64,000 bases of DNA, taken from Anomaloglossus baeobatrachus. Its lineage: Eukaryota; Chordata; Amphibia; Anura; Aromobatidae. The notes beneath the pieces were generated by a model, which worked only from the letters and a program-made list of their open reading frames with translations, was not told the origin of the DNA and searched no databases. Positions 46,301-56,534 of the stretch are shown here, one piece after another; the first letter of the stretch is position 1; every line of letters begins with the position of its first letter. The position numbers and the translations under genes are program-made. The stretch spans positions 475,459,187 through 475,523,186 of the forward strand of contig NC_134357.1 of assembly GCF_048569485.1 (NCBI RefSeq), read 5' to 3'.

Positions 46301-49300
46301 TAACAAAACTTGTGTCACTGTCCAAATATTTCTGGACCTAACTGTATAACCACTAATACTGCCCCTATGTACAAGAATATAACTACTATAATACTGCCCC
46401 TATGTACAAGAATATAACTACTATAATACTGCCCCTATGTACAAGAATATAACTACTATAATACTGCCCCTATGTACAAGAATATAACTACTATAATACT
46501 GACCACTATATACAAGAATATAACTACTATAATACTGCCCCTATGTACAAGAATATAACTACTATAATCCTGCCCCTATATACAAGAATATAACTACTAT
46601 AATACTGCCCCTATGTACAAGAATATAACTACTATAATACCGTCCCTATGTACAAGAATAGAACTACTATAATACTGCCCCTATGTACAAGAATATAACT
46701 ACTATAATACTGCTCCTATGTACAAGAATATAACTACTATAATACTGCCCCTATGTACAAGAATATAACTACTATAATACTGCTCCTATGTACAAGAATA
46801 TAACTACTATAATACTGCCCTCTATGTACAAGAATATACCTACTATAATACTGACCCTTTGTACAAGAATATAACCAATACCCCTATGAATTAGATAGAT
46901 ATGTCACTTGTACATTGTCAGGATATTGGGTGATGGCTGGATTCACACATTGTATTTCTTGGTCAGAGTATGGACAGCGAGTCTCATGACACGACCTGCA
47001 GCCGGTCTGTGCATATTCTGGCAGGGAAACACCAATGTGTGAATGCGCCCTTAGACATCATTCATCTCTGTGCATCACTTGCCTCACAGCCTCTGGTTCT
47101 ATCTGTTGCACCATTATGGGATGGATCATTTTTCTCTTTCTGTGAAATGCGCTGAACCAACCCATGACAAACCTGTAAGAAGATAATCGAGACAGTTTCC
47201 TGACACATGAACCTTTCATCCCTCGTTTCCTCATTCTATTTAAATATCTGCACCTCCTACATCCTGCGCTAAATCCCCGCACCGCCATCTCCTCCTGTAT
47301 ACTACACTAGATCCCCGCACCGCCATCTCCTCCTGTATACTTCACCAGATCCCCGCACCGCCATCTCCTCCTGTATACGTCACCAGATCCCCGCACCGCC
47401 ATCTCCTCCTGTATACTACACCAGATCCCCGCACCTCCATCTCCTCCTGTACACTACACTAGATCCCCGCACCGCCATCTCCTCCTGTACACTACACTAG
47501 ATCCCCGCACCGCCATCTCCTCCTGTACACTACACTAGATCCCCGCACCGCCATCTCCTCCTGTACACTACACTAGATCCCCGCACCGCCATCTCCTCCT
47601 GTACACTACACTAGATCCCCGCACCGCCATCTCCTCCTGTACACTACACTAGATCCCCGCACCGCCATCTCCTCCTGTACACTACACTAGATCCCCGCAC
47701 CGCCATCTCCTCCTGTACACTACACTAGATCCCCGCACCGCCATCTCCTCCTGTACACTACACTAGATCCCCGCACCGCCATCTCCTCCTGTACACTACA
47801 CTAGATCCCCGCACCGCCATCTCCTCCTGTACACTACACTAGATCCCCGCACCGCCATCTCCTCCTGTACACTACACTAGATCCCCGCACCGCCATCTCC
47901 TCCTGTACACTACACTAGATCCCCGCACCTCCATCTCCCCCTGTATACTACACTAGATCCCCGCACCTCCATCTCCTCCTGTATACTACACTAGATCCCC
48001 GCACCTCCATCTCCCCCTGTATACTACACCAGATCCCTGCACCTCCATCTCCTCCTGTATACTACACTAGATCCCCGCACCTCCATCTCCTCCTGTATAC
48101 TACACCAGATCCCCGCCGCCATCTCCTCCTGTATACTACACCAGATCCCCGCCGCCATCTCCTCCTGTATACTACACTAGATCCCCGCACCGCCATCTCC
48201 TCCTGTACACTACACTAGATCCCCGCACCTCCATCTCCCCCTGTATACTACACCAGATCCCTGCACCTCCATCTCCTCCTGTATACTACACTAGATCCCC
48301 GCACCGCCATCTCCTCCTGTATACTACACCAGATCCCCGCACCGCCATCTCCTCCTGTACACTACACTAGATCCCCGCACCTCCATCTCCTCCTGTACAC
48401 TACACTAGATCCCCGCACCTCCATCTCCTCCTGTATACTACACCAGATCCCCGCACCTCCATCTCCTCCTGTATACTACACTAGATCCCCGCACCTCCAT
48501 CTCCTCCTGTATACTACACTAGATCCCCGCACCTCCATCTCCTCCTGTATACTACACCAGATCCCTGCACCTCCATCTCCTCCTGTATACTACACCAGAT
48601 CCCTGCACCTCCATCTCCTCCTGTATACTACACCAGATCCCTGCACCTCCATCTCCTCCTGTATACTACACCAGATCCCTGCACCTCCATCTCCTGTATA
48701 CTACACCAGATCCCTGCACCTCCATCTCCTCCTGTATACTACACCAGATCCCTGCACCTCCATCTCCTCCTGTATACTACACCAGATCCCTGCACCTCCA
48801 TCTCCTCCTGTATACTACACCAGATGCCTGCACCTCCATCTCCTGTATACTACACCAGATCCCTGCACCTCCATTTCCTCCTGTATACTACACCAGATCC
48901 CCGCACCTCTATCTCCTCCTGTATACTACACTAGATCTCCACACCTCCATCTCCTGTATACTACACTAGATTCCTGTACCTCCATCTCCTGTATACTATA
49001 CTAGATCCCCGCACCTCCATCTCCTCTTATATACTACACTAGATCCCCGCACCTCCATCTCCTCTTATATACTACACTAGATCCCCGCACCTCCATCTCC
49101 TCTTATATACTACAAAAGATCTCCCGCACCTTCATCTCCTCTTATATACTACACTAGATCCCCCGCAACTCCATCTCCTGTATACTACACTAGATCCCCC
49201 GCACCTCCATCTCCTCTTATATACTACACTAGATCCCCCGCACCTCCATCTCCTCTTATATACTACACGAAATCCCCCGCACCTCCATCTCCTGTATACT

Positions 49301-52300
49301 ACACTAGATTCCTGTACCTCCATCTCCTGTATACTACACTAGATTCCTGTACCCCCATCTCCTGTATACTACACTAGATTCCTGTACCTCCATCCATCTC
49401 CTGTCTACTACACTAGATCCCCACACCTCCATCTCCTGTATACTACACTAGATCCCCTCTATCCCCTGCTGTATACCACGCTAGATCCCCACATCTTTTG
49501 ATTGGCTCACCGGTTTCTCTCCAGGAATTCTTGTGTGGGATTCTTCAGGAAGAACAGGATTTGGGTTATGAGTATCAGGACGTCACTGCCAGGGAAGGAG
49601 CCGGAAGCTTCACTGTCACAACATAACACATAATTAGTGGAAGACCTCAAAAAGAAGAGCAGGGCACAGGAAGGACGCCCAAGTGTCGGACTTTACTTGT
49701 GTGTTCCTGGGAAAGGTAGGGGACAACCAATGTGGCTCCCATAGTGTACGGGGAGGGACAGTCTGTGCCTCTATAGTCAAGTGTATGGGAAAGCTGGGGG
49801 GTTAACGCTACGGCAGTGGTAGAGGTGGCCATATTGGATAATGAGCAGAATTTAATCATTTTTCAAGGATAACTCCATAATAATGCAGAAGTCTCCTGTA
49901 TTTACCTTGAGTAGTTTTCCGTATCCAAAGTAGCCATTCCTAAAACATCCTGGACAGCGGTGGCCACCTGCTCAGTGTACGCACCTGGGGCGAGAAAGAG
50001 ACGTAAAGTTAACCAAAATTCCCCCCCAAAAAAAGCTGCAACACTCCTGTCCTCTGGTGTTGAGAGGCCGAGCTGCAATACCAGATATAACCATAGGACA
50101 TGTGATGGCACTGTTTCTGGAAGAAAACAGTCGTATATTACTAATTCTGGACAGCCCCTTTAAAATACTTGCGCTGATAAAGCTCTAGTCAGGAGAGGGT
50201 GGAACATAGCCCCCTGCAATGTTCTAAAGACACTTACACACAGGTTTGAAGGGATGTTGTTCCAAACATCTTGGAGGCCTGACCCCCGATCTCCTATGTA
50301 TGAGGCTGTGCGGATCCTTCCGTCTCCTGATCCCAGACAGACTGGATGATGTGAGATCAGGGCTCCGGGGCTGGGTCATCACCTCCAGGACTCTGCGTTC
50401 TTCTTAATGACATTGGCCGGATGTTTGGGGTCGAGGTTTGGCTGCAGAATAAATTTTAAGCCAATCAGATGCCTCCCTGATAGTATTAGATGATGGGCCT
50501 GTGTCTGCCTGGATTTCTCAGCATTGAAGATACCATTGGAGCATCTCCAAACTTGCAGGACCCTGTCCCGTGCTTCACTGTTCCTGCAGACTATTATTGT
50601 AACGCTCTCCAGCAATGGGGGCCAGATATCTTTTTGTTTCATCAAAATATTTGACATTGTGACTCCTCAGTCCAGATCACCAGCTGTCAATTTTCGCACC
50701 CTAGTTTCTATGCTTTCGTGCATAGTTGAGTCACTTGGCCCTGTTTTCATGTGGAACATTTGGGGGTTTTGGCCACAATTCTTCTATGAAGACCACTTCT
50801 GCCCAGACTTCTCTGAACAGTAGATGGTTATAGCTGTGCCATTTCTGAGCTGATGGAACTGCTGGACATCTTCCGATTTTGTAGGGAAGTAATCATGATG
50901 TGTCTCATCTGCTGCACTAAGTTTCCTTGGCCGGAAAATATGTCTACCATCCTCAATGTTTCTCAGTTCTTATGGTCCTCAATTCTGAGAAATACAGGCA
51001 GATACTGTATTTTTCGTTTTATAAGACGCACCGGATTAAAAGGACTCATCCCAAATAAAAAAAAAAAAAAAAAGGGGTCCTTCTTATACTCCGGTGGTGT
51101 GGTGGAGCGGGGGTCACAGGGCGCAGGGGAGGTGCTGGAGTAGGGCGATGCTGCAGGCTATGCGGGGAGGACTGTGCTGGCTGTGTGGAGCAGGGCAGTG
51201 CGGCCGGTGTCACGGATGCTCTGTCGGCAGTGTGGCCTTCAAAGAAATGGCGCCCGGAGTCGGCGCGCGTGCAGATTAAGTTCTCGGCTCATTGACAAGC
51301 CGAGTTCTCATCTGCGCATGCGCCACCTCCAGGCACCATTTTCCTTAAGACTGCTGCTGGGAGATCAATAGGACAGAGGCAGCACGTGCGCAGATGAGAT
51401 CTTCAGCCGAGAGCTCCATCTGCGCACGCGCCGACTCCTGGCAGCATTATTTGAGGCCCGTACTGCCGACAGAGCATTACATCCACCACACCACCCCATC
51501 GCAGCGCCCAATCTCCACCTCCCAGTTATCTACATTCACATTATAAGACGCACCCCTCATTTTCCTCCCAAATTTTTGGGAGGAAAAGTACATCTTATAA
51601 TTTGAAAAATACTATACTTACCCATCATGCAATACACTTCTGGAGCCGGACAATGACCCGAAATATCCAGCCAATATCATTAAGAAATATCTGTGAAAAG
51701 AACGAGGTGTCCTGGAGGTGATGACCCGGCCCTGGAGCCCTGATCTCACATCATCCAGCCTATCTGGGATCATGAAACAGAATGATCCGCACAGCCTCAT
51801 ACACAGGAGATCGGGGGTCAGGCCTCCAAGATGTTTGGAACAACCTCCTGCCATGTTCCTTCAAAAACTGTGTCAAGTGACAAGTGTATTGATAAGAAGT
51901 GATGAAGGGTAAAGATCACCAAATATTGGGGGGGGGGTGTTAGATTACACTTACGTTCATTCATTTTGTATTTTGATAATTAATAAAAAAAACTGTGTAT
52001 ACAGTGGACCATACCATTCTTCAGTGTCTGCAGACACACGGCCAGAGAAGGTATCCCCACTGGCAGAAGCTCACACAGAACTGAGAAATGGTCGTACCTG
52101 AAAATTATAGAGCAGTGATTAACTCTTAACATAAAAACAAAGAACCCACCCCATGAGATGGGGGTGCTAAAATTACAGTAGTAAAGACAGTACCTCTGCC
52201 ATCCAGTGAGGGCCACTCCCTGCAGGGTATTTTGTGGTATCTTCTGTATCACCTGTAGCCAACGTTTGTGGTTCTCCAGGTGATGTCCGATATGGGTAAG

Positions 52301-55225
52301 CTGCTGGGAAGCCCCGGTGGCCCCCTTAAAGGCACTGGCCAGCCAGATCTTCTGGAAGCCACTCTGCGAGTACTTTTCAATCAGGGCAACTGCAAGAAAT
52401 CCGGATCATCACTGCACAGAGGTGCCTCCCGCAGGTGGTGGCATGTATTGCTAGGTAGTCGCCTGGCTGCCCTATAGTAAATAATTATTTATGGTACCTC
52501 TATTGTCAACCTCTAGGTTTGAAGTATAGTCCCAGATCATTGGCTCCACCAGTTGGGTCACTCCAGAGTCTACGCAAGACAGAAGTCAACAGAGAGATGA
52601 GAAAGGCCAGGAAATGTCCCTCAACCAGGTTTCTGCACACACTGTTCCATCAATACCATGGAACCCCCACCTCTCTACCCACCTGTCAATTTTTGGGCAG
52701 ATGCACCCCTCAGCATATCATCCCAGGCGATGAGCTTGACACCTGGATATGTGGAAACCACATGTGCGGCTACTTTCTTCAAGTGGCACATAAAGAGGTC
52801 TTCAACAGTCTGCCCACTTTCGGAAAGATATTTCTTAGACTCTTCTCCTTCCCCGAGGTAGTAGACCTAGTTAAAGAGTGTGTATTAACATATAGCTCTG
52901 ACCACCGAGTCCTATTCACTGCAGATATACTCCGGTCACAGCCAAAGCTGCACCAAATTGTTTCAACTTTACTGAAATCACATCTAAAGCTGCATCAAAA
53001 CAATGTTTTATCTTTCTGGTGGCTCCAAGGCTACAGAAAATGAAATCTTCTGGCAGCTCCTGATGGTTCAGTGTCAGGTCTGAACGGATTGCAGAGTACC
53101 TCAACCCTAATCAATGTGGACCCCCCTCTACTAATAGGGCAGATGTATAAGACATAGTACCTCATCTGAGCCAATATGGAGCCAGTGTAGACCAAGATGG
53201 AGCTCCATCACCTGTCTTATCATGGCATGGATAAGCTGGTGGGACTCTTCCCTGTGAGGGTTAAGGCTGTTCGGGTACATTGGGACCTCTCTCAGGTGGG
53301 TAAACTCCTTATTCTTTAGGACAAACTATAAAAGGAAAGAATCAAGAGATTAAGACCATGCGATTATGAGGAAAACCCCAACACAGTCCTCCAGATTACC
53401 TCCATGTGTCCAAACGTCTGTACGAGAGGAATGACCTCTAAATGGTTAAGCTGTGCCAGTCGCAGAATCTCCCGGATTTCTTGAGGACTGCAAAACGTAT
53501 TAGTGTTTTAAAGAAGGAACATTAGTATGTCAGTATTATAGTAGTTATATTCTTGTATATAGGGGGCAGTATTATAGTAGTTATATTCCTGTACATAGGG
53601 CCAATATTATAGTAGTTATATTCATGTACATAGGGCCAATATTATAGTAGTTATATTCATGCACATAGGGGGCAATATTATAGTAGTTATATTCATGTAC
53701 ATAGGGGCAATATTATAGTAGTTATATTCATGCACATAGGGGGCAATATTATAGTAGTTATATTCATGTACATAGGGGCAATATTATAGTAGTTATATTC
53801 ATGTACATAGGGGCAAATATTATAGTAGTTATATTCTTGTACATAGGGACCAGTATTATAGTAGTTATATTCTTGTACATAGGAGCAGTATTATAGTAGT
53901 TATATTCTTCTACATAAGGGGCAGAATTATAGTAGTTATATTCTTATACACAGGAGCAGTATTATAGTAGTTGTATTCTTAAACATAGGGGGCAGTATTA
54001 TAGTGGTTATATTCTTGTACATAGGGGCAGTATTATAGTAGTTATATTCTTATACACAGGAGCAGTATTATAGTAGTTGTATTCTTATACATAGGGGGCA
54101 GTATTATAGTAGTTATATTCTTGTACATAGAGGCAGTATTATAGTAGTTATATTCTTGTACATAGGGGCCGTGTTATAGTAGTTATATTCTTCTACATAA
54201 GGGGCAGTATTATAGTAGTTATATTCTTGTACATAGGGGCAGTATTATAGTAGATATATTCTTGTACATAGGAGCAGTATTAGGCTATGTGCGCACGTCG
54301 CGTAAAAACATGCAGTTACGCTGCGCTTTGTAGCGCAGCGTAACTGCATGCGTCCTGCGTCCCCTGCACAGTCTATGGAGACTGTGCAGGGGCCGTGCGC
54401 ACGTGGCGTTTAAGAGCGCAGCGCTTCGGCTACTGCCGAAGCGCTGCGCAAAAAGAAGTGACATGTCACTTCTTTCCTGCGCTTTGCCGGCAGCTCCTGC
54501 TCTGTCTATGGGAGGAGCTGCAGGCAGAGCGCATGGAATCGGCGCTCACTACGGACATTTCTGCAGCGATCTAAAGCGCACATGTGCTCTTCAGATCGCT
54601 GCAGAAATTTCTGCAGGGCTTGTACGCAACGTGCGCACATAGCCTTATAGTAGTTATATTCTTGTACATAGGGGCAGTATTATAGTAGTTATATTCTTAT
54701 ACACAGGAGCAGTATTATAGTAGTTATATTCTTATACACAGGAGCAGTATTATAGTAGTTATATTCTTATACATGGGGGCAGTATTATAATAGTTATATT
54801 CTTGTACACATGGGCAATATTATAGCAGTTTAATGTCATAGTGTTGTATAAGGAGCGGTTGCTATTGGACTGTGCCCACCTGTAGGCGTGAGCAGCTCGC
54901 AGTGGGAGAAGCTCCTTGTAATACGGGAAGGTGTCTTCATACTCTATCAGCAGCCCGGTGGCTCCAAGGGAGGAAAAGAGCGGAAAAACCTAGAAGGAAA
55001 AAAATAAAAAAGGACCAAACTTTAAAAACAATTGCGTGACACCGCTGTTCCCGGTTATCGGTCAGTGTGTGTCCAGCTCTATATTTACAATAACGGAATT
55101 TTTCTTTAGCAGACAGTACCTCAGCCAGGTAGGAGACTTTCGGAGGAGCCCCTTTAAGATCCAGGTGGACCAGGATCGTCTTGGCACTTGCTCTTTCCTC
55201 TGCGGTGTTAGTGTTGTCCGGTTGC
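43366..55225 (-). CDS. HEXD: HEXD, hexosaminidase D, twelve coding exons (first exon not found)
   Basis: HEXD is the nucleocytoplasmic GH20 beta-hexosaminidase, which favours GalNAc-type substrates. Exons on the minus strand, 5' to 3': 55120-55225, 54880-54989, 53400-53487, 53161-53325, 52683-52866, 52498-52569, 52194-52389, 52015-52097, 49906-49984, 49511-49612, 47083-47172, 43366-43534. Their phases join without a break into about 480 residues; human has 486. Landmarks: [52 protein letters not shown] with the catalytic Asp-Glu pair, [38 protein letters not shown] and [17 protein letters not shown]. The last intron has a GC donor (AG/GCAAGT). The exon at 55120-55225 begins in mid-codon, and its first residues ([15 protein letters not shown]) replace the short human N-terminus, so an upstream exon must supply the start. 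Confidence 0.95.
44692..46344 (-). mobile_element. Tc1-like transposon, nearly intact
   Basis: Inverted ends CAGTTAGGTCCAGAAATATT and the complement, flanked by TA on both sides, in the middle of the 35-bp array. The length of 1653 bp is normal for Tc1. The transposase lies on the minus strand with only two obvious lesions. Confidence 0.95.
44947..45985 (-). pseudogene. Tc1 transposase, two lesions
   Basis: Start [17 protein letters not shown] at 45985, then a frameshift in an A-rich run near 45920-45935, then a long open stretch ([20 protein letters not shown] onward). It contains the GRPRKT hinge, the catalytic aspartates in ILWTDETK and QMDNDPKHT, and [15 protein letters not shown] at 45169-45171 falls just before [13 protein letters not shown], which holds the third catalytic residue (Glu). 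The frame then continues to KGFATKY and stop at 44947. About 345 residues would be encoded. Few changes mean a young copy. Confidence 0.93.
47240..49490. repeat. 38-bp minisatellite in HEXD intron
   Basis: Units read CTAGATCCCCGCACCGCCAT-CTCCTCCTGTACACTACA, about 60 copies. A block of near-identical copies lies at 47450-47930, and divergence rises towards 49490 (CTCCTGTATACTACACTAGA variants, units shortened to about 35 bp). Confidence 0.96.
50217..50840 (-). pseudogene. Tc1-type transposase fragment
   Basis: The minus-strand reading [22 protein letters not shown] resembles the catalytic part of another Tc1 family (usual form FILQQDNDPKHT). It continues to the C-terminal region near 50240. 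It is damaged and has no clear terminal repeats. It lies in the HEXD intron 52014-49985. Confidence 0.75.
51004..51612. mobile_element. MITE with GTATTTTTCGTTTTATAAGACG ends
   Basis: The left end ACTGTATTTTTCGTTTTATA and the right end (ATAATTTGAAAAATACTATA read to 51612) are inverted. GTTTTATAAGACGCACC near 51017 mirrors ATTATAAGACGCACCCC near 51540 as a subterminal direct word. An A-run is at 51056-51073. The interior is GC-rich (51100-51480). No coding is seen; the family is uncertain. Confidence 0.6.
51640..51915 (+). pseudogene. Tc1-type transposase C-terminal fragment, opposite strand
   Basis: It encodes [15 protein letters not shown] and later a degraded C-terminus. About 160 bp (51715-51850) is the near reverse complement of 50250-50385, so two C-terminal Tc1 pieces face each other around the MITE. 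Confidence 0.7.
53525..54830. repeat. 35-bp minisatellite, inverted copy, HEXD intron 3
   Basis: Units read GTTATATTCTTGTACATAGG-GGCAGTATTATAGTA, the reverse complement of the 43.6-46.9 kb array, about 27 copies, more divergent. A MITE interrupts it at 54283-54644. Confidence 0.96.
54283..54644. mobile_element. Harbinger-like MITE (362 bp)
   Basis: Inverted ends GGCTATGTGCGCACGT and ACGTGCGCACATAGCC with a 3-bp TTA duplication (54280-54282 and 54645-54647). Removing it restores the minisatellite unit GCAGTATTATAGTAG. The element is GC-rich with several internal inverted words (GCAGCGTAACTGCATG, GATCGCTGCAGAAATTTCTG). No coding. Confidence 0.9.
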
Positions 55226-55689
55226 CTGAGGTGAGAGGAGAATGGAGCAAAAGTACCTCTGAGTTATCGATGGGACTTCATACTTCAGCGTGATGGGGGG
55301 AGGGGCCATTTCCGCACTTGTGTTCTAGATCTTTCCATGTTGTCAGTGAATGGTCACTACACCTGATTTCACACCACAAATCTATAATAAAGAGGACTGA
55401 CGCACAGTGACCAAAGGCATGGCCTAACACCTCCATGGTGCAGGTTCGGGAGGTGACGACATCTGCCTGGAGCAGCAGCGACTGGAGTTAGCTCTGATTA
55501 CTGCTGTTTATCCCCATAAATTCCAATGTCGATCACTAACAGTGGAAACTAAGTTACGTCATCTCCTTGGCAGCTCTTTTTAAACACCCATTGCCAGGGA
55601 AGGGGGGCAATCATGGGGTGCCAATGAGTAGCCATGGCAACCTCAGGCCTACGAAGACTACAACAGCTGCCATCTTTGTACTTCTATAA

Positions 55690-55930
55690 GCTGCAGCCCC
55701 CAGAATAGTGCCAACCCCAGAACAGTGTGGGCCACAGGCCGGGCCCCGAGAACAGTGCTGGCCGCAGGACAGTGTGGGCCACAGGCCGGGCCCCCAGGAC
55801 AGTGTCAGCCACAGACCGGGCCCCTAGAACTGTGTCGGCCACAGACCAGGACCCCTGAACAGTCCTGCAACAGACTATGACCCCAAAACAGTGCTGGACT
55901 CAGACTGTGCCCCCAGAATAGTACCAATAA
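55690..55930. repeat. Short GC-rich tandem repeat
   Basis: About six imperfect units of CCCCAGAACAGTGTGGGCCACAGGCCGGG type, 35-40 bp each. Confidence 0.8.
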
Positions 55931-56090
55931 ATAAGTTATGGCTCTTGTTAGGATGTACAGACGTCACATAGGGGGATCCTGCTCTGTTACATGGTCTCGT
56001 GACGGTGGGTCTCACAAGCCGGACCCTACGCAGCCTCCATATACCACCACACATCATTTATAGCAACCATGTCCTCTTATTTCTAACCTG

Positions 56091-56170
56091 TTGTAAGAAC
56101 TACAACTCCCAGCAAGCACACACAGTGCCCGGCTACCAGGGCATGCTGGGAGTTGTAGTTTTGCAACAAT
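56091..56170. promoter_or_regulatory. Palindrome of two ZNF143-type words
   Basis: AACTACAACTCCCAGCA at 56098-56114 and its complement TGCTGGGAGTTGTAGTT at 56144-56160, with matching outer bases (TTGTAAG against TTGCAACAA). ACTACAACTCCCAGC matches the ZNF143/THAP11 promoter motif. Such palindromes also occur as dispersed repeats in frog genomes, so function is uncertain. Confidence 0.55.
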
Positions 56171-56534
56171 TCGCTAACCACAGGTTGTAGTATGGTGACA
56201 GGATTGTTGTGCCCCATCTGCGCCCTCTGTACCCCTATAGCTGCCCCATTAAAGGGCACAGGTTGCCAATACTTCCTGTAAGCATTTAGGAACATGAGTG
56301 AATCTGCTGGTTGCTGTAGTCCCACAGGTAATGATGGCTCGCTGTGGTAGACAGGGCTTGCTGGGACTGCTGGTCCTCCTGGTGGGCGCTGTACAGGGCA
56401 GGGGGATATGCGCAGTGAAGCTCTCACCCATCCATGTCTCCGGCTGCTCTGGCCTCTGCTGCTCTGGCCTGGCTCCGGCTTCGGCCAATGTGCAGCCTCC
56501 ACGTCGGAGTGCCGAGCTGCAGTCAGCGCTCACT

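Larger units (their letters stand above)
43555..46885. repeat. 35-bp minisatellite in the last HEXD intron
   Basis: Units read GAATATAACTACTATAATAC-TGCCCCTATGTACAA, highly homogeneous, about 48 copies, split by a Tc1 element at 44692-46344. The reverse complement of the same unit fills 53525-54830. Confidence 0.97.
55226..56534. promoter_or_regulatory. HEXD/OGFOD3 head-to-head interval
   Basis: Lies between the first visible HEXD exon (minus) and the OGFOD3 start (plus). It must contain the HEXD first exon and both promoters unless the HEXD exon lies elsewhere. It holds a GC-rich tandem (55690-55930), a palindrome of two ACTACAACTCCCAGCA words (56091-56170) and a CpG-richer part next to OGFOD3 (56380-56640). 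Confidence 0.55.

Noticed and set aside
43555-46885. CRISPR-like regular arrays (35 bp here; 38, 39 and 52 bp elsewhere)
   Set aside because: Units are contiguous without unique spacers, the host is a vertebrate, and no cas gene is present.
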